A stretch of 32,924 nucleotides of DNA, taken from the NCBI GenBank assembly GCA_023393015.1, contig JAEWMY010000034.1:1-32924 (forward strand). Direction: 5' to 3'. Shown here piece after piece: positions 22,290 through 30,740 of this stretch; the first letter of the stretch is position 1; every line of letters begins with the position of its first letter. The DNA comes from Spirochaetota bacterium (GTDB lineage: Bacteria > Spirochaetota > Spirochaetia > Treponematales > Treponemataceae). The notes beneath the pieces were generated by a model that was not told the DNA's origin, ran no database searches, and saw only the letters and a program-made list of their open reading frames with translations. The position numbers were made by a program, and so were the translations under genes.

Positions 22290-23375
22290 TTATACCTTGA
22301 CGTTCCAGCCGTTGATGTCGGCTACCGTGCCGTACTGCGTGCCCTTGAGCTTTTCCTGAAGGCGGGTGCCGAGCGTTCCGGCCTTTCTGTCCGAAAAGAC
22401 GTATTCCTTGCCCTTCCAGGTGATGCTTTCGATGGGGGTGATGCCGGCCGCCGTGCCGGTGACGAAACACTCGACGCAGGAGCGAGCGACTTCTTGAATG
22501 GAAATCTTCCGTTCGCTCACCCGTACTCCCTCGGCGCGTGCGAGGGCGATGACCGAGGCGCGGGTGATGCCGGGAAGGATGGTGTCGCCGAGTTCGGGGG
22601 TTACGAGCTCGCCCGACTTGAGGCGGAAGAAGACGTTGCACGAGGATCCTTCCTCGATGTACTTTCGCTTTACCGCGTCGAGGTAGATGACCTCCATGAA
22701 GCCCGCGTCCTCGGCTTCCTTCTTGGCGAGGGCCGAGGGAACGTAGTTGGACGCGCACTTGATCCAGCCGGTGCCGTTCGGGGTGGCCCGGATGCGGTCC
22801 GTGATCACGGCCTTGGTGTTCGCCCCCTTGAAGTAGCTCGACACCGTCGTCGCGCAGATGACGACGTAGGGGGACTTCGAGATGCCGACGCCGATCGCCC
22901 CTTCCGAATACATGAAGGGGCGTACGTACACGGCGCTCGCGCTCGCGAAGGAGTCCTTCTCCCATTCCGGGTCGTAGGAGGGGATGTAGCCGAGCTCGCG
23001 GTTGCGTTTGAGGAACTCGACGGAGGCCTTCACGAAGAGGTCCTCGGGAAAGCCGGGGGAGTAGAGTCCGACCATGGAGTCGCGGAAGCGCTTGGCGTTC
23101 CGGTCCGGGCGGAAGAGGGTGAGCGTCCCGTCCTTCCGGGGATATGCCTTCATTCCCTCGAAACAGCCGAGCGCGTATTGCGTCGTGTAGTTTACGAGCG
23201 GGAGATCGAAACGGTTTCGCTTGGCGTATACGGCGTTGCGCGCGGCCTCGTCCATGCGGGAAAGCTCGTCGAAGGGTATCGAGTCGGCCTGATACCAAGA
23301 CTCGTCCCACTCGCCGGTTGCGGGATTGTATTGGGCTACGTAGGATATCGGGTACATCGCGAGATTGAAAGCCAT
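22290..23375 (-). CDS. ilvE: Branched-chain amino acid aminotransferase
   Basis: This PLP-dependent class IV aminotransferase interconverts Leu, Ile and Val with their 2-oxo acids using glutamate/2-oxoglutarate. The PLP lysine is K206 in GWIKCASNYVPS, corresponding to the KAGGNY site of IlvE. FEGMKAYPRKDGTLTLFRP, YVRPFMYSEGAIGVG, IEEGSSCNVFF and TPELGDTILPGITRASVIAL all match the family. The 361-residue length and the FEGMKA/RPD features are closer to the larger BCAT2-like type than to 310-residue IlvE. The ATG at 23375 has GGAGGAA seven bases upstream. It is divergent from ychF with its own promoter and is followed by acyP. Confidence 0.96.
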   Translation of the reverse strand: MAFNLAMYPISYVAQYNPATGEWDESWYQADSIPFDELSRMDEAARNAVYAKRNRFDLPLVNYTTQYALGCFEGMKAYPRKDGTLTLFRPDRNAKRFRDSMVGLYSPGFPEDLFVKASVEFLKRNRELGYIPSYDPEWEKDSFASASAVYVRPFMYSEGAIGVGISKSPYVVICATTVSSYFKGANTKAVITDRIRATPNGTGWIKCASNYVPSALAKKEAEDAGFMEVIYLDAVKRKYIEEGSSCNVFFRLKSGELVTPELGDTILPGITRASVIALARAEGVRVSERKISIQEVARSCVECFVTGTAAGITPIESITWKGKEYVFSDRKAGTLGTRLQEKLKGTQYGTVADINGWNVKV

Positions 23376-23421
23376 AGGTTGTTCCTCCGAGACGGGCCGG
23401 AAGCCCGGCGCGCAGGTGTTC

Positions 23422-23450
23422 AGTATAAAATCTTACGCAAATATGGTAAA
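23422..23450 (-). promoter_or_regulatory. Candidate promoter for ilvE-acyP
   Basis: On the minus strand TTTACC (23450-23445), 17-base spacer, TATACT (23427-23422). The start site would be near 23415, about 40 bases before the ATG. Confidence 0.55.
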
Positions 23451-23468
23451 GACCTTTTTCCGCGCGTC

Positions 23469-23497
23469 TTGCCCTTTCGCCCGATCGCCGGTAAGAT
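23469..23497 (+). promoter_or_regulatory. Candidate promoter for ychF
   Basis: TTGCCC (23469-23474), 17-base spacer, TAAGAT (23492-23497). The start site would be near 23504, about 25 bases before the ATG at 23529, with AAGAGG between as Shine-Dalgarno. Confidence 0.6.
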
Positions 23498-23528
23498 AGG
23501 TCATTCACCGTTGAGAGAAGAGGTCAAT

Positions 23529-24638
23529 ATGGCAATTAACTGCGGGATCGTCGGGCTCCCGAACGTGGGAAAATCCACGATATTTTCCGCCCTGACGAGC
23601 GCGCCCGCCGAGGCCGCGAATTATCCCTTTTGCACGATAAACCCGAACGTCGGGATCGTCGACGTTCCCGACGCGAGGCTCGATCACCTCGCGCGCGCGT
23701 TCAACCCCAAGAAGGTCGTCCCGGCGACGGTCGAGTTCGTCGACATAGCCGGGCTCGTCAAGGGCGCGTCGAAGGGCGAGGGCCTGGGCAACCAGTTCCT
23801 GAGCCACATCCGCGAGGTCGGCGTCACCGCGCAGGTCGTGCGCTGTTTCGAGAATCCCGACATCATCCACGTAAACAACAAGGTAGACCCCGCGGGCGAC
23901 ATCGAGGTCATCAACGTCGAGCTCGCGCTCGCCGACCTCGACACCGTCGACAAGCGCGCCGACCGTGCCTCGCGCGCCGCTCGCGTGCAGGGGAAGGAGG
24001 CGCAGAAGGAGGCGGAGGTCGTCCTTTCGGCCATCGCCAAGATCCGGCCCCTCCTGCAGGAAGGAAAGGCCGCGCGCCTCGCGGACCTTACCGACGACGA
24101 GAAGGCGGCTATCTACGACTGCCATCTCATCACGATGAAGCCGCAGATGTACGTCTGCAACGTCGACGAGGACGGGATGAAGAACGGCAACGCCCATGTC
24201 GAGACGGTCAGGAAGATAGCGGCCGCCGAGGGCGCGGACTCCGTCGTGATTTGCGGAAAGTTCGAGGCCGAACTCGCGGACCTCGAGACCGACGAGGAGC
24301 GGCTCGCGTTTCTCGGGGAGATCGGCCTCACGGAGTCCGGGCTCACGAGCCTCGCGCGAGCGGCCTATCACCTTCTCGGGATGCGGACCTTCTTTACCGC
24401 CGGAGAGGACGAGTGCCGAGCCTGGACGATCCACGCGGGCGACACCGCGCCCAAGGCCGCGGGAGTCATCCACACCGATTTCGAGAAGGGCTTTATTAAA
24501 GCCGAAGTCTATAGCTTCGACGATTTCGTGAAATACGGAACGGAGCAGAAGATACGCGAGGCGGGACGGTACCGCCAGGAAGGCAAGGAATACGTCGTCG
24601 CCGACGGCGACGTGATGTTCTTCAAGTTCAACGTATAA
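23529..24638 (+). CDS. ychF: YchF/OLA1-family P-loop ATPase
   Basis: YchF is a ribosome-associated Obg-family protein that prefers ATP and is linked to stress and redox control. The 369-residue product starts INCGIVGLPNVGKSTIFSAL (G1 loop), then NYPFCTINPNVGIV, VEFVDIAGLVKGASKGEGLGN (G3) and HVNNKVDPAGDIEVINVELA. The C-terminal TGS-like domain includes FFTAGEDECRAWTI, DTAPKAAGVIHTDFEKGFIK and AEVYSFDDFVKYG, all characteristic. The frame is open far upstream over the divergent ilvE; ATG 23529 with AAGAGG is the real start because it places MAINCGIVGLPNVGKS correctly. The GH16 gene follows after 10 bases. Confidence 0.98.
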   Translation: MAINCGIVGLPNVGKSTIFSALTSAPAEAANYPFCTINPNVGIVDVPDARLDHLARAFNPKKVVPATVEFVDIAGLVKGASKGEGLGNQFLSHIREVGVTAQVVRCFENPDIIHVNNKVDPAGDIEVINVELALADLDTVDKRADRASRAARVQGKEAQKEAEVVLSAIAKIRPLLQEGKAARLADLTDDEKAAIYDCHLITMKPQMYVCNVDEDGMKNGNAHVETVRKIAAAEGADSVVICGKFEAELADLETDEERLAFLGEIGLTESGLTSLARAAYHLLGMRTFFTAGEDECRAWTIHAGDTAPKAAGVIHTDFEKGFIKAEVYSFDDFVKYGTEQKIREAGRYRQEGKEYVVADGDVMFFKFNV

Positions 24639-24648
24639 GGAGCGCGGT

Positions 24649-25530
24649 ATGAAACTCGAAAGGGCTTTTTCTACGCTAACGGGCGCGAGATTCGGTTCCC
24701 GCGCTGGCGGCGTCGGTCACGGCGGTTACGTCGTTCCCGCCGTCCTCGCGGCGATAGTCTGCGCGGCGGCGCTTTCGCTTTCCGCGTGCGGAACGAAGGC
24801 CGTATCCTCGGTTCCCGAGGGGATGGAGCTCGTCTGGGCGGACGAGTTCGACGTCGACGGCTCCCCCGATTCCGCGAAGTGGGACTATTCCACGGGCGGC
24901 AACGGCTGGGGAAACGCGGAGCTGCAGTTCTACACCGACAAGCGGGGGAACTCCTTCGTCGAGAAGGGTAACCTCGTCATCGCCGCGAAGCTCGAAAACG
25001 GACTGTGGACGAGCGCCCGACTCAAGACGCAGTACAAGGGCGACTGGCAGTACGGCTATTTCGAGATACGCGCGCGCCTTCCCAAAGGCGTCGGCACCTG
25101 GCCCGCGTTCTGGATGCTGCCGACCTTCACCTCCTACGGTCAATGGCCCCGTTCGGGCGAGATAGACATCATGGAGCACGTCGGCTTCGAGCAGGACGTG
25201 ATTCACGCGACGGCCCATACGAAGTCCTTCAATCACCGCCTCGGCACACAGCCGAACCACTTTGAAACCATCCGCGGCGTTTCCCGGGGGTATCACGTGT
25301 ACGGCCTCGAGTGGGACGAGAACTACCTTCAGTGGTACGTAGACGGCGTCCCCTTTCATCGCTTCGAGAACACGGGAAAGGGATGGGAAGAGTGGCCTTT
25401 CGACAAACCCTTCCATCTCATCATTAACCTCGCCATCGGCGGCTCGTGGGGCGGACAAAAGGGCGTCGACCCGAAGATGACCGAGGCCGTCATGAAGGTC
25501 GACTACGTTCGGGTGTATCAAAAGAAATAG
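24649..25530 (+). CDS. Glycoside hydrolase family 16 lipoprotein (laminarinase-like beta-glucanase)
   Basis: GH16 enzymes cleave beta-1,3 or beta-1,3-1,4 glucans and related polymers. The catalytic site is visible: GEIDIMEHVG with nucleophile E171, D173 and acid/base E176. WGNAELQFYTDKRGNSFVEK, FEIRARLPKGVGTWPAFWML and PFHLIINLAIGGSWGG are typical of bacterial laminarinases. The N-terminus is long (about 27 residues before the hydrophobic core) and ends in a lipobox LSAC (C47), so a surface- or periplasm-anchored lipoprotein is inferred. GGAG precedes the ATG at 24649, 10 bases after ychF. A saccharolytic lifestyle is suggested. Substrate within GH16 cannot be decided from sequence reading alone. 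Confidence 0.94.
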   Translation: MKLERAFSTLTGARFGSRAGGVGHGGYVVPAVLAAIVCAAALSLSACGTKAVSSVPEGMELVWADEFDVDGSPDSAKWDYSTGGNGWGNAELQFYTDKRGNSFVEKGNLVIAAKLENGLWTSARLKTQYKGDWQYGYFEIRARLPKGVGTWPAFWMLPTFTSYGQWPRSGEIDIMEHVGFEQDVIHATAHTKSFNHRLGTQPNHFETIRGVSRGYHVYGLEWDENYLQWYVDGVPFHRFENTGKGWEEWPFDKPFHLIINLAIGGSWGGQKGVDPKMTEAVMKVDYVRVYQKK

Positions 25531-25574
25531 ACATCGCGAAAAGTCGGCCGGCGCGCCGGAATTCGACCATAGAT

Positions 25575-25609
25575 ACCCCGGAGGAGCCTATGCCCGACCG
25601 GGGTTTTTT
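25575..25609 (+). terminator. Terminator-like hairpin enclosing the start codon of the next gene
   Basis: ACCCCGG (25575-25581) pairs with CCGGGGT (25598-25604), followed by TTTTT (25605-25609). The 16-base loop holds most of the Shine-Dalgarno (AGGAG) and the ATG at 25590. It could end the GH16 transcript, act as an attenuator that translating ribosomes disrupt, or both. Confidence 0.55.
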
Positions 25610-26606
25610 ATTCGCGTCCGCGCTCGTTTCGATCGTCTGGTGCGCCTCGTGCGCCGCGTGCTCCGGAGGCGGCGGGATGGACGGCGCCGACTCGCGGGAG
25701 GCGAGTCGACTGCCGAATACCGTCAGAATCGCCTGCTGGAACGCGCAAACCTTCTTTGACGCCGTCGACGACGGCACCGAGTTTCGGGAATTCCGCGGAT
25801 CCGCGTCCGCCTGGAGCGAGTCCCGGTACGTCGAGCGGCTCTCCCGGCTCGCCGAGGCGCTCGTCCTCGCCGGCGAGGTCTCGGGCGCGGGGCGGGGACG
25901 CGTTCCCGATATCGCCGTGCTTTGCGAGATCGAAAACGAGCGGGTGCTCTCCGATCTCTGGAACCGCCTTCCCCGTTCCGGCGGTTTCACCGACGCCGTT
26001 TTCGTACCGCCGGGGAAGGGTCTCGCCTTCGGTACCGGCATCCTCGCGCGAGCGGCCCCGGTCGGCGTTACCGCCCACACGATCGACCATCCGACCGAAT
26101 CAGTCCGCCCGATGATCGAGGCGGAGTTCGGCTTCAAGGATGAAGGCCTCGTGATTTTCGCCTGTCACTGGAAATCGAAGGCGGGCGGGGACGGCGGCTC
26201 GAGCGTCAGGAGCGCCCAGGAGCGGCTGCTCGTCGACCGTATCGGGCGTCTCGCACGGGAACGTCCCGGCACGCCCTTCGTGGCCTGCGGCGACTTCAAT
26301 CAGCAACCGGCGGAGTTCGGCCCGCTTCGGTCGTACCCGAACGCCTGGAGCCGGTGGACTTCGGGCGAGTGGCCCGGCTCCACGGGAATTCCGGCCGGTT
26401 CCTACTGGTACCGGGAAAACTGGGAGGCGATAGACCACTTTTTTTTCTCGCCGTCCCTCGGGGACGGGGAGGGTGACGAGGTAACGCGCTTCGCGCCCGT
26501 CGCGGAACCGCCGTTGGTCGACGTGGACGGACTCCCCGCCCGCTACGAGCTCTATTCCGGGCGGGGGTATTCGGACCACTTGCCGCTCACGCTGACAATC
26601 AATTGA
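25590..26606 (+). CDS. Endonuclease/exonuclease/phosphatase-fold lipoprotein
   Basis: The 338-residue product has the metal-dependent DNase I-like fold: VRIACWNAQTFFD at the start of the domain, VLCEIENERVL with the metal-binding Glu, HWKSKAGG, VACGDFNQQP (catalytic Asp/Asn) and a final YSDHLPL (Asp-His). Members cleave DNA, RNA or phosphoesters, and the substrate is unknown here. MPDRGFLFASALVSIVWCAS with cysteines at CASCAAC gives a lipoprotein signal peptide, so it acts outside the cytoplasm; nutrient phosphate or nucleic acid scavenging is a guess. The ATG at 25590 has GGAGGAG upstream and supplies the signal peptide. The start lies within a terminator-like hairpin. The longer upstream frame into the GH16 gene is rejected. 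Confidence 0.88.
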   Translation: MPDRGFLFASALVSIVWCASCAACSGGGGMDGADSREASRLPNTVRIACWNAQTFFDAVDDGTEFREFRGSASAWSESRYVERLSRLAEALVLAGEVSGAGRGRVPDIAVLCEIENERVLSDLWNRLPRSGGFTDAVFVPPGKGLAFGTGILARAAPVGVTAHTIDHPTESVRPMIEAEFGFKDEGLVIFACHWKSKAGGDGGSSVRSAQERLLVDRIGRLARERPGTPFVACGDFNQQPAEFGPLRSYPNAWSRWTSGEWPGSTGIPAGSYWYRENWEAIDHFFFSPSLGDGEGDEVTRFAPVAEPPLVDVDGLPARYELYSGRGYSDHLPLTLTIN

Positions 26607-26637
26607 CCTTTTGCCGATTTCGGGGGAAAATCGACGT

Positions 26638-29343
26638 ATGGAAAAGGGTACACATCGATTTCCCCGCGTTCTTGTCGTTTCGTTCATCGTTATCCTTACG
26701 GTGTTCGTCGTCATCCCCCTGGCCGTTTCGGCGTTCTCCCTGTTCGGCCGGATAGAAGGCGACTCGATCTTCCCGGCGAATCCCGAGGCCTTCGTGCGCG
26801 TTCCCCGCACGGTAACCGCCGTCGAGCGCGTCCTTGCCCATCAGCCGCTGGCAGAGATTCTCGCCGATCCCTCGTTCGCGTCGCTCGCCTCCACCGCGGC
26901 GACTTTCCGCGGGATCAGCCAGCGCCTGCCCGGTCCGTTCCGCGCCGTCCTGAACGGCTCGTCCGACGCGGCCCTGTACGCCGACGGTACGGTCCTCGTG
27001 TCATACGACGCCGGTTTCCTCTCTCCCTGGCTCAAGCTTACCCCCTACGTCGTCGGGAGACTCGATATCGAAGGGCTCTATTACGTCAACGCGGGAAGCC
27101 GATCCCGTTTCGAATACCGTTCGAAGGACGGCCCGACCGTGTATCTCGGTTTCATGAGGAACCTGCTCGTCGCCTCGAACGACGAGAGGCTCTTCGAGGA
27201 GACCGTCTCGAAGAGCCCGGGAACGGGGCCCTTCACGGACCCGAACGGTCCCACCGCGCTAGGCACGGCGCGTAACCGGCTCGACGGCCGTTCGTACGAC
27301 ATCGGCCTTCTCGTGTCCTCCGATTTCGCCACCTCCGCCCTCGGCGAGGGGAACCGGGCCGTGTCCGACTTTCTCGACGGGCTTTCCCTGCCCGGATTCG
27401 CCGACGTGACCGTCGCCCTCCAGGAGAACCGCGTCGTCCTTTCGCTCGCGAGCCCGGTCAGTTCCGGAAAACCCGAGCTCGCCTCCCTCCTCGAGCGCGA
27501 CCCCCGCGTGCCCCGCGCGCTTTCGCGCCTCCCCGCCGACACGCAGTATTGCACGATTCTTTCGGCCGGAGATGCGAAGGCCCTCCTCGCGGCGGCTACC
27601 GCCGTCTCGGGGCCCGCCGTCGGCGATTCCTACGCCGAGGCCGACAGGATGGCCCGCTCGTTTCTCGGCCGCGGCCTCGACGACCTCGTGTTCTCCTGGA
27701 CCGGCGACGAGTTCGCCGCCTTCGGGCTCGAGGGACGGCCGAAGCCGGTTTTCGCCGTGCGCGTCGCCGACGAGGCGAAGCGGCGCGAGTCCTTCGAGGC
27801 GCTCTTTTCGTCCATCCTGATAGACGAGGACTCGTCGACCGTCATCGACGGCGTGCGCCTTCCCCGTGTCGTCCTTCCGTCGTTTATCGACTTTCTCGCG
27901 CGGGCCATGGGCGTCGTGGTTCCCTCCCCGTATTACGTAATCGAGGACGGCATCCTTTTCCTTTCCGAGTCTCCCGAGAACCTTCTCGTCACGGTTACGT
28001 CGATCAAGAAAAATCAGTCCCTCGTCAGGGCGGACGGATGGAAGTCGCTCGCCGAAAGCGGGAACGACCGCGCCCAGCTTACGCTCTTCTATTCGCTCGA
28101 CCGAACCGTGCCGTTTTTCCTGAAGGGCACGACGCCGTTTCACCGCGCCCTGCAGTTGTACCGGCAGGGGCTCCTGCGGGTATCCGTTACCGGAGGCCTT
28201 CTCGAGGCGACGCTCTCCGCGATGCCGGGTTCAGGTTCGGGCGTCGCGCCGATACCCGGCTTTCCGATCGAGGCGGGCGGGCGCATGGGAAAGGATATCT
28301 CCGTCGTGCGCCTTTCGGGGAAGGGCGACGCGCGTCTTTTGTTCACGGTGGACCGACGCGTCGCCGTTTCGTACAACCCGAAAAACGGACAGTCGGAACG
28401 GCTCGAGGCGAATGATCCGGTTTGGATCCTCGTAGACCCCGTTTTCAAGCCGGCGTCTCCCCGCGGCGACGGTGAAACCGCGGGCGTTTCGCCGCGCGAC
28501 GCCGCCGCCTGGATCGTCAGTTCCGCAGGCGAGGTCAACCTTGTGACGGCCGATCTCAAGAGCCTTCCGGGCTTTCCTATCGCGACCGGCGTCCGTCCGT
28601 CGGCCGCTCCCGTTTCCTTCGAGGGAACGCTGTACCTCGCCGATCGGGATTCCGCCCTGCACGCGGTCGACCGCGACGGCGCCGTCTCCGTCGCGAGCCT
28701 TCCCTTTACCGACCCGCTTCGCTCGCCGCCCGCCTTCCTGCGCGCGGGGAAGAAGGCGTTCATGGCGACCTATCCCAAGAGTTTTCTCGGCGAGTTGTGG
28801 CTGACCGATCCCGAAGGGGTTCCCGAGGCGGGATGGCCCGCGTACGCGAGCGGCATCGCCTTCGGCTCCCCGCTCCCGTTTACGCGCGACGGCAAAACGA
28901 TAGTGGCCTTCGTGACCCAGGCGGGCGAGTTGACGGCCTTCGCTCAGGACGCGAAACCGCTTCCCGGGTTCCCCGTTTCCCTGCAGGGCGTGTTCTACGC
29001 CCAACCCGCCTACGACGGCGATTCCCTCTGGCTCGTGTCGTCCTCGGGCACGCTCTTCCGCGTTTCGCTTTCGGGCGGCGTATTGTCGCATCGGATCCCC
29101 GAGTTTACCGCGGAGGAGGGCCTCGTGACCCTCCATGACGTGACCGGCGACGATATCCCGGAAATCTTCGTTACGGGCGACGGCTCGACGCTCCACGGCT
29201 ACTCGCGCGATTTCGTCCCGCTCGCCGGATTCCCCCTGCCGCTGTGGGGAGAGCCGGAGTTTACCGACGTAAACGGAGACGGCAGGATCGACTGTCTCGG
29301 TTCCGGCCTCGATAACCGCATCCACGGATGGCAATTCAGATAG
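26638..29343 (+). CDS. Large membrane-anchored protein: DUF3352-like region plus beta-propeller-like C-terminus
   Basis: The 901-residue product has one N-terminal membrane helix (about 9-36) and a large extracytoplasmic part. Residues about 45-540 resemble DUF3352-type proteins (LDDLVFSWTGDEFAAFGLEG; YYVIEDGILFLSESPENLLV). The C-terminal 350 residues carry at least five recurring Pro-Gly-Phe-Pro type motifs, PIPGFPIEAG, SLPGFPIATG, PEAGWPAYASG, PLPGFPVSLQ and PLAGFPLPLWG, plus DVNGDGRID. These mark propeller blades as in FG-GAP/PQQ-like proteins. Role unknown; envelope assembly or sensing is an inference. The ATG at 26638 with GGGGGAAAA is chosen over an earlier in-frame start lacking a site. 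The next gene follows after 9 bases. Confidence 0.8.
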   Translation: MEKGTHRFPRVLVVSFIVILTVFVVIPLAVSAFSLFGRIEGDSIFPANPEAFVRVPRTVTAVERVLAHQPLAEILADPSFASLASTAATFRGISQRLPGPFRAVLNGSSDAALYADGTVLVSYDAGFLSPWLKLTPYVVGRLDIEGLYYVNAGSRSRFEYRSKDGPTVYLGFMRNLLVASNDERLFEETVSKSPGTGPFTDPNGPTALGTARNRLDGRSYDIGLLVSSDFATSALGEGNRAVSDFLDGLSLPGFADVTVALQENRVVLSLASPVSSGKPELASLLERDPRVPRALSRLPADTQYCTILSAGDAKALLAAATAVSGPAVGDSYAEADRMARSFLGRGLDDLVFSWTGDEFAAFGLEGRPKPVFAVRVADEAKRRESFEALFSSILIDEDSSTVIDGVRLPRVVLPSFIDFLARAMGVVVPSPYYVIEDGILFLSESPENLLVTVTSIKKNQSLVRADGWKSLAESGNDRAQLTLFYSLDRTVPFFLKGTTPFHRALQLYRQGLLRVSVTGGLLEATLSAMPGSGSGVAPIPGFPIEAGGRMGKDISVVRLSGKGDARLLFTVDRRVAVSYNPKNGQSERLEANDPVWILVDPVFKPASPRGDGETAGVSPRDAAAWIVSSAGEVNLVTADLKSLPGFPIATGVRPSAAPVSFEGTLYLADRDSALHAVDRDGAVSVASLPFTDPLRSPPAFLRAGKKAFMATYPKSFLGELWLTDPEGVPEAGWPAYASGIAFGSPLPFTRDGKTIVAFVTQAGELTAFAQDAKPLPGFPVSLQGVFYAQPAYDGDSLWLVSSSGTLFRVSLSGGVLSHRIPEFTAEEGLVTLHDVTGDDIPEIFVTGDGSTLHGYSRDFVPLAGFPLPLWGEPEFTDVNGDGRIDCLGSGLDNRIHGWQFR

Positions 29344-29352
29344 GAGACAACC

Positions 29353-30492
29353 ATGATACACTCCCGCGCCGCGGCTTTCGCCGCGACAGTCGCGCTTGCC
29401 GCGTTTTATTCGCTCGTATCGTGCACGACCCTGCAGGACGACCGTCTCGGGTCGACCGGATCCGCCGCGCGCGACCGGGACTTGTTCGAGCTTGAGCGGG
29501 CCATCGTCCTTCTTGACGTTCCGCAGCCGAACCAGGCTACCGCTTCGTCGTCCGCGCGCGCCGACGCGCAGGCCGCCCGGCTCGCGTCGATCCGGAAAAC
29601 GGAAGAGAAGATCGCCGAGCTCGAGCGGACAGACGTGAAGGATACCGTCTTTACCGCCCGGCTCGAGGCGTGGGCGGGCAGGCTCGCCCTCGCGGCCGGC
29701 AACCGGCAGGAGGCGACGAGGCGGTACGGGCGCTCGGTAGCCCTCGTGCCCGGCGATATCCCCGCGCTCGTGCTGTCGTCGAGGCTCGAGCGCGATCCCG
29801 TAAAGCGGCTCGCCACTCTCGAAAAAACGAAGACGCTGTTTCCCGATTCGGGCGAGCTCCGCGTCGAGGAGGGAAGAACCGCTTTCGAGCTCGGTCGATA
29901 CCGCGAGGCCGTCGTCGCCTTCGACGCGGGATTTCCCCTGCTGCAGCCCGCGTATCGCGAGGCCTATCAGTCCGAGCGTGACTCGGCCTGGTCCCTGCGC
30001 GACCAGAGCGCGAGCGACGGGGCTCGAACCCGCGCCGTGTCCTCCGTGAACGCCGTAACCTGGGACGACGTCGTGGCGGTATCCCTCGAGCGTCCGGGTT
30101 TTCTCGACTTCATGACCGCCGGAAAGGAATGGAAGACGGATCGCGCCTTCGCCGCGCTCGCGAAAAGCTCGCATATCCCGAACGGGCCGCTCGCTCCGGC
30201 GAAACGCGAGACGACGGTGCGACGGGGCGAGCTTGCCTGGTATCTTTGGAGAACGAGCCTCGAGCGTTCCGGAGCGAGCTCCCTCGCGAACCGGTATTCC
30301 GCGCGATGGGCCGCGAACCCCTCCATGCAAAGCCCGATTCCCGACGTTTCTCCCGCCTCTCCGTGGTTCGACGGGGCGCTCGGGTGCGTCGAGCGCGAGA
30401 TCATGTCCCTGCCCGACGGCCGACAGTTCTTCCCCGACGCGCCGGTAAGCGGTACCGAGTTATTGAAAGCGCTGAAAGCCGCCGCTCGGTAA
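29353..30492 (+). CDS. Lipoprotein with TPR-like helices and SLH-like C-terminal segments
   Basis: The 379-residue product has a lipoprotein signal peptide ending in YSLVSC (C24). Residues about 90-200 are paired helices of TPR type (AGRLALAAGNRQEATRRYGR; EGRTAFELGRYREAVVAFDA). The last 150 residues contain two segments resembling S-layer homology domains: VTWDDVVAVSLE followed by TTVRRGELAWYLWRTS, and PWFDGALGCVEREIMSLPDG followed by FFPDAPVSGTELLKALKAA. SLH domains usually bind wall polymers, so this lipoprotein may tether membrane and wall; that is inference. AGGAG lies upstream of the ATG. Nine bases separate it from the propeller protein, so the pair is probably one functional unit. Confidence 0.78.
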   Translation: MIHSRAAAFAATVALAAFYSLVSCTTLQDDRLGSTGSAARDRDLFELERAIVLLDVPQPNQATASSSARADAQAARLASIRKTEEKIAELERTDVKDTVFTARLEAWAGRLALAAGNRQEATRRYGRSVALVPGDIPALVLSSRLERDPVKRLATLEKTKTLFPDSGELRVEEGRTAFELGRYREAVVAFDAGFPLLQPAYREAYQSERDSAWSLRDQSASDGARTRAVSSVNAVTWDDVVAVSLERPGFLDFMTAGKEWKTDRAFAALAKSSHIPNGPLAPAKRETTVRRGELAWYLWRTSLERSGASSLANRYSARWAANPSMQSPIPDVSPASPWFDGALGCVEREIMSLPDGRQFFPDAPVSGTELLKALKAAAR

Positions 30493-30502
30493 GTTCGCGG
30501 GC

Positions 30503-30654
30503 GCCCTGAACGCTGGCAGGAGCCCTGAACGCTGGCAGGAGCCCTGAGCGCTGGCAGGAGCCCTGAACGCTGGCAGGAGCCCTGAATGCTGACAGGCGTC
30601 CGGAATGCTGACAGGCGCCCTGAACGCTGACAGGCGTCCTGAATGCCGAAATGC
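30503..30654. repeat. Minisatellite of eight 19-bp units in a convergent intergenic region
   Basis: Units begin at 30503, 30522, 30541, 30560, 30579, 30598, 30617 and 30636. The first, second and fourth are GCCCTGAACGCTGGCAGGA; the third differs by one base; later ones drift towards GCCCTGAATGCTGACAGGC, and the eighth is degraded. Period 19 is not a multiple of 3, so it is noncoding. There are no unique spacers, so it is not a CRISPR. Confidence 0.95.
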
Positions 30655-30663
30655 CGCTGCACG

Positions 30664-30703
30664 AAAAAAAACCCGCTGACCGGATCGGTCGCGGGTTTTT
30701 TTT
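30664..30703. terminator. Bidirectional intrinsic terminator
   Basis: Eight A residues plus CCCGC (30664-30676) pair with GCGGG plus eight T residues (30691-30703); an inner stem GACC/GGTC caps it around GGATC. It can stop the SLH-like lipoprotein transcript on the plus strand and the pckG transcript on the minus strand. Confidence 0.93.
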
Positions 30704-30740
30704 CGGCGTACCCTCCGCTTCTTTGGAAGAGGCGGGGCCC

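Noticed and set aside
22494..23528. Open frame extending ychF 345 codons upstream on the plus strand
   Set aside because: It is antisense to the well-supported ilvE gene. ATG 23529 with AAGAGG gives the exact YchF N-terminus.
26622..26629. GCCGATTT before the propeller-protein gene as a sigma-28 promoter
   Set aside because: The -35 position reads GACAATCA, not TAAAGTTT-like.
28231..30330. 699-codon minus-strand open frame
   Set aside because: It is opposite two supported genes and has an Arg/Gly-rich composition typical of antisense frames in GC-rich DNA.
30503..30654. CRISPR array
   Set aside because: Units are directly adjacent with no unique spacers, and no cas genes are present.
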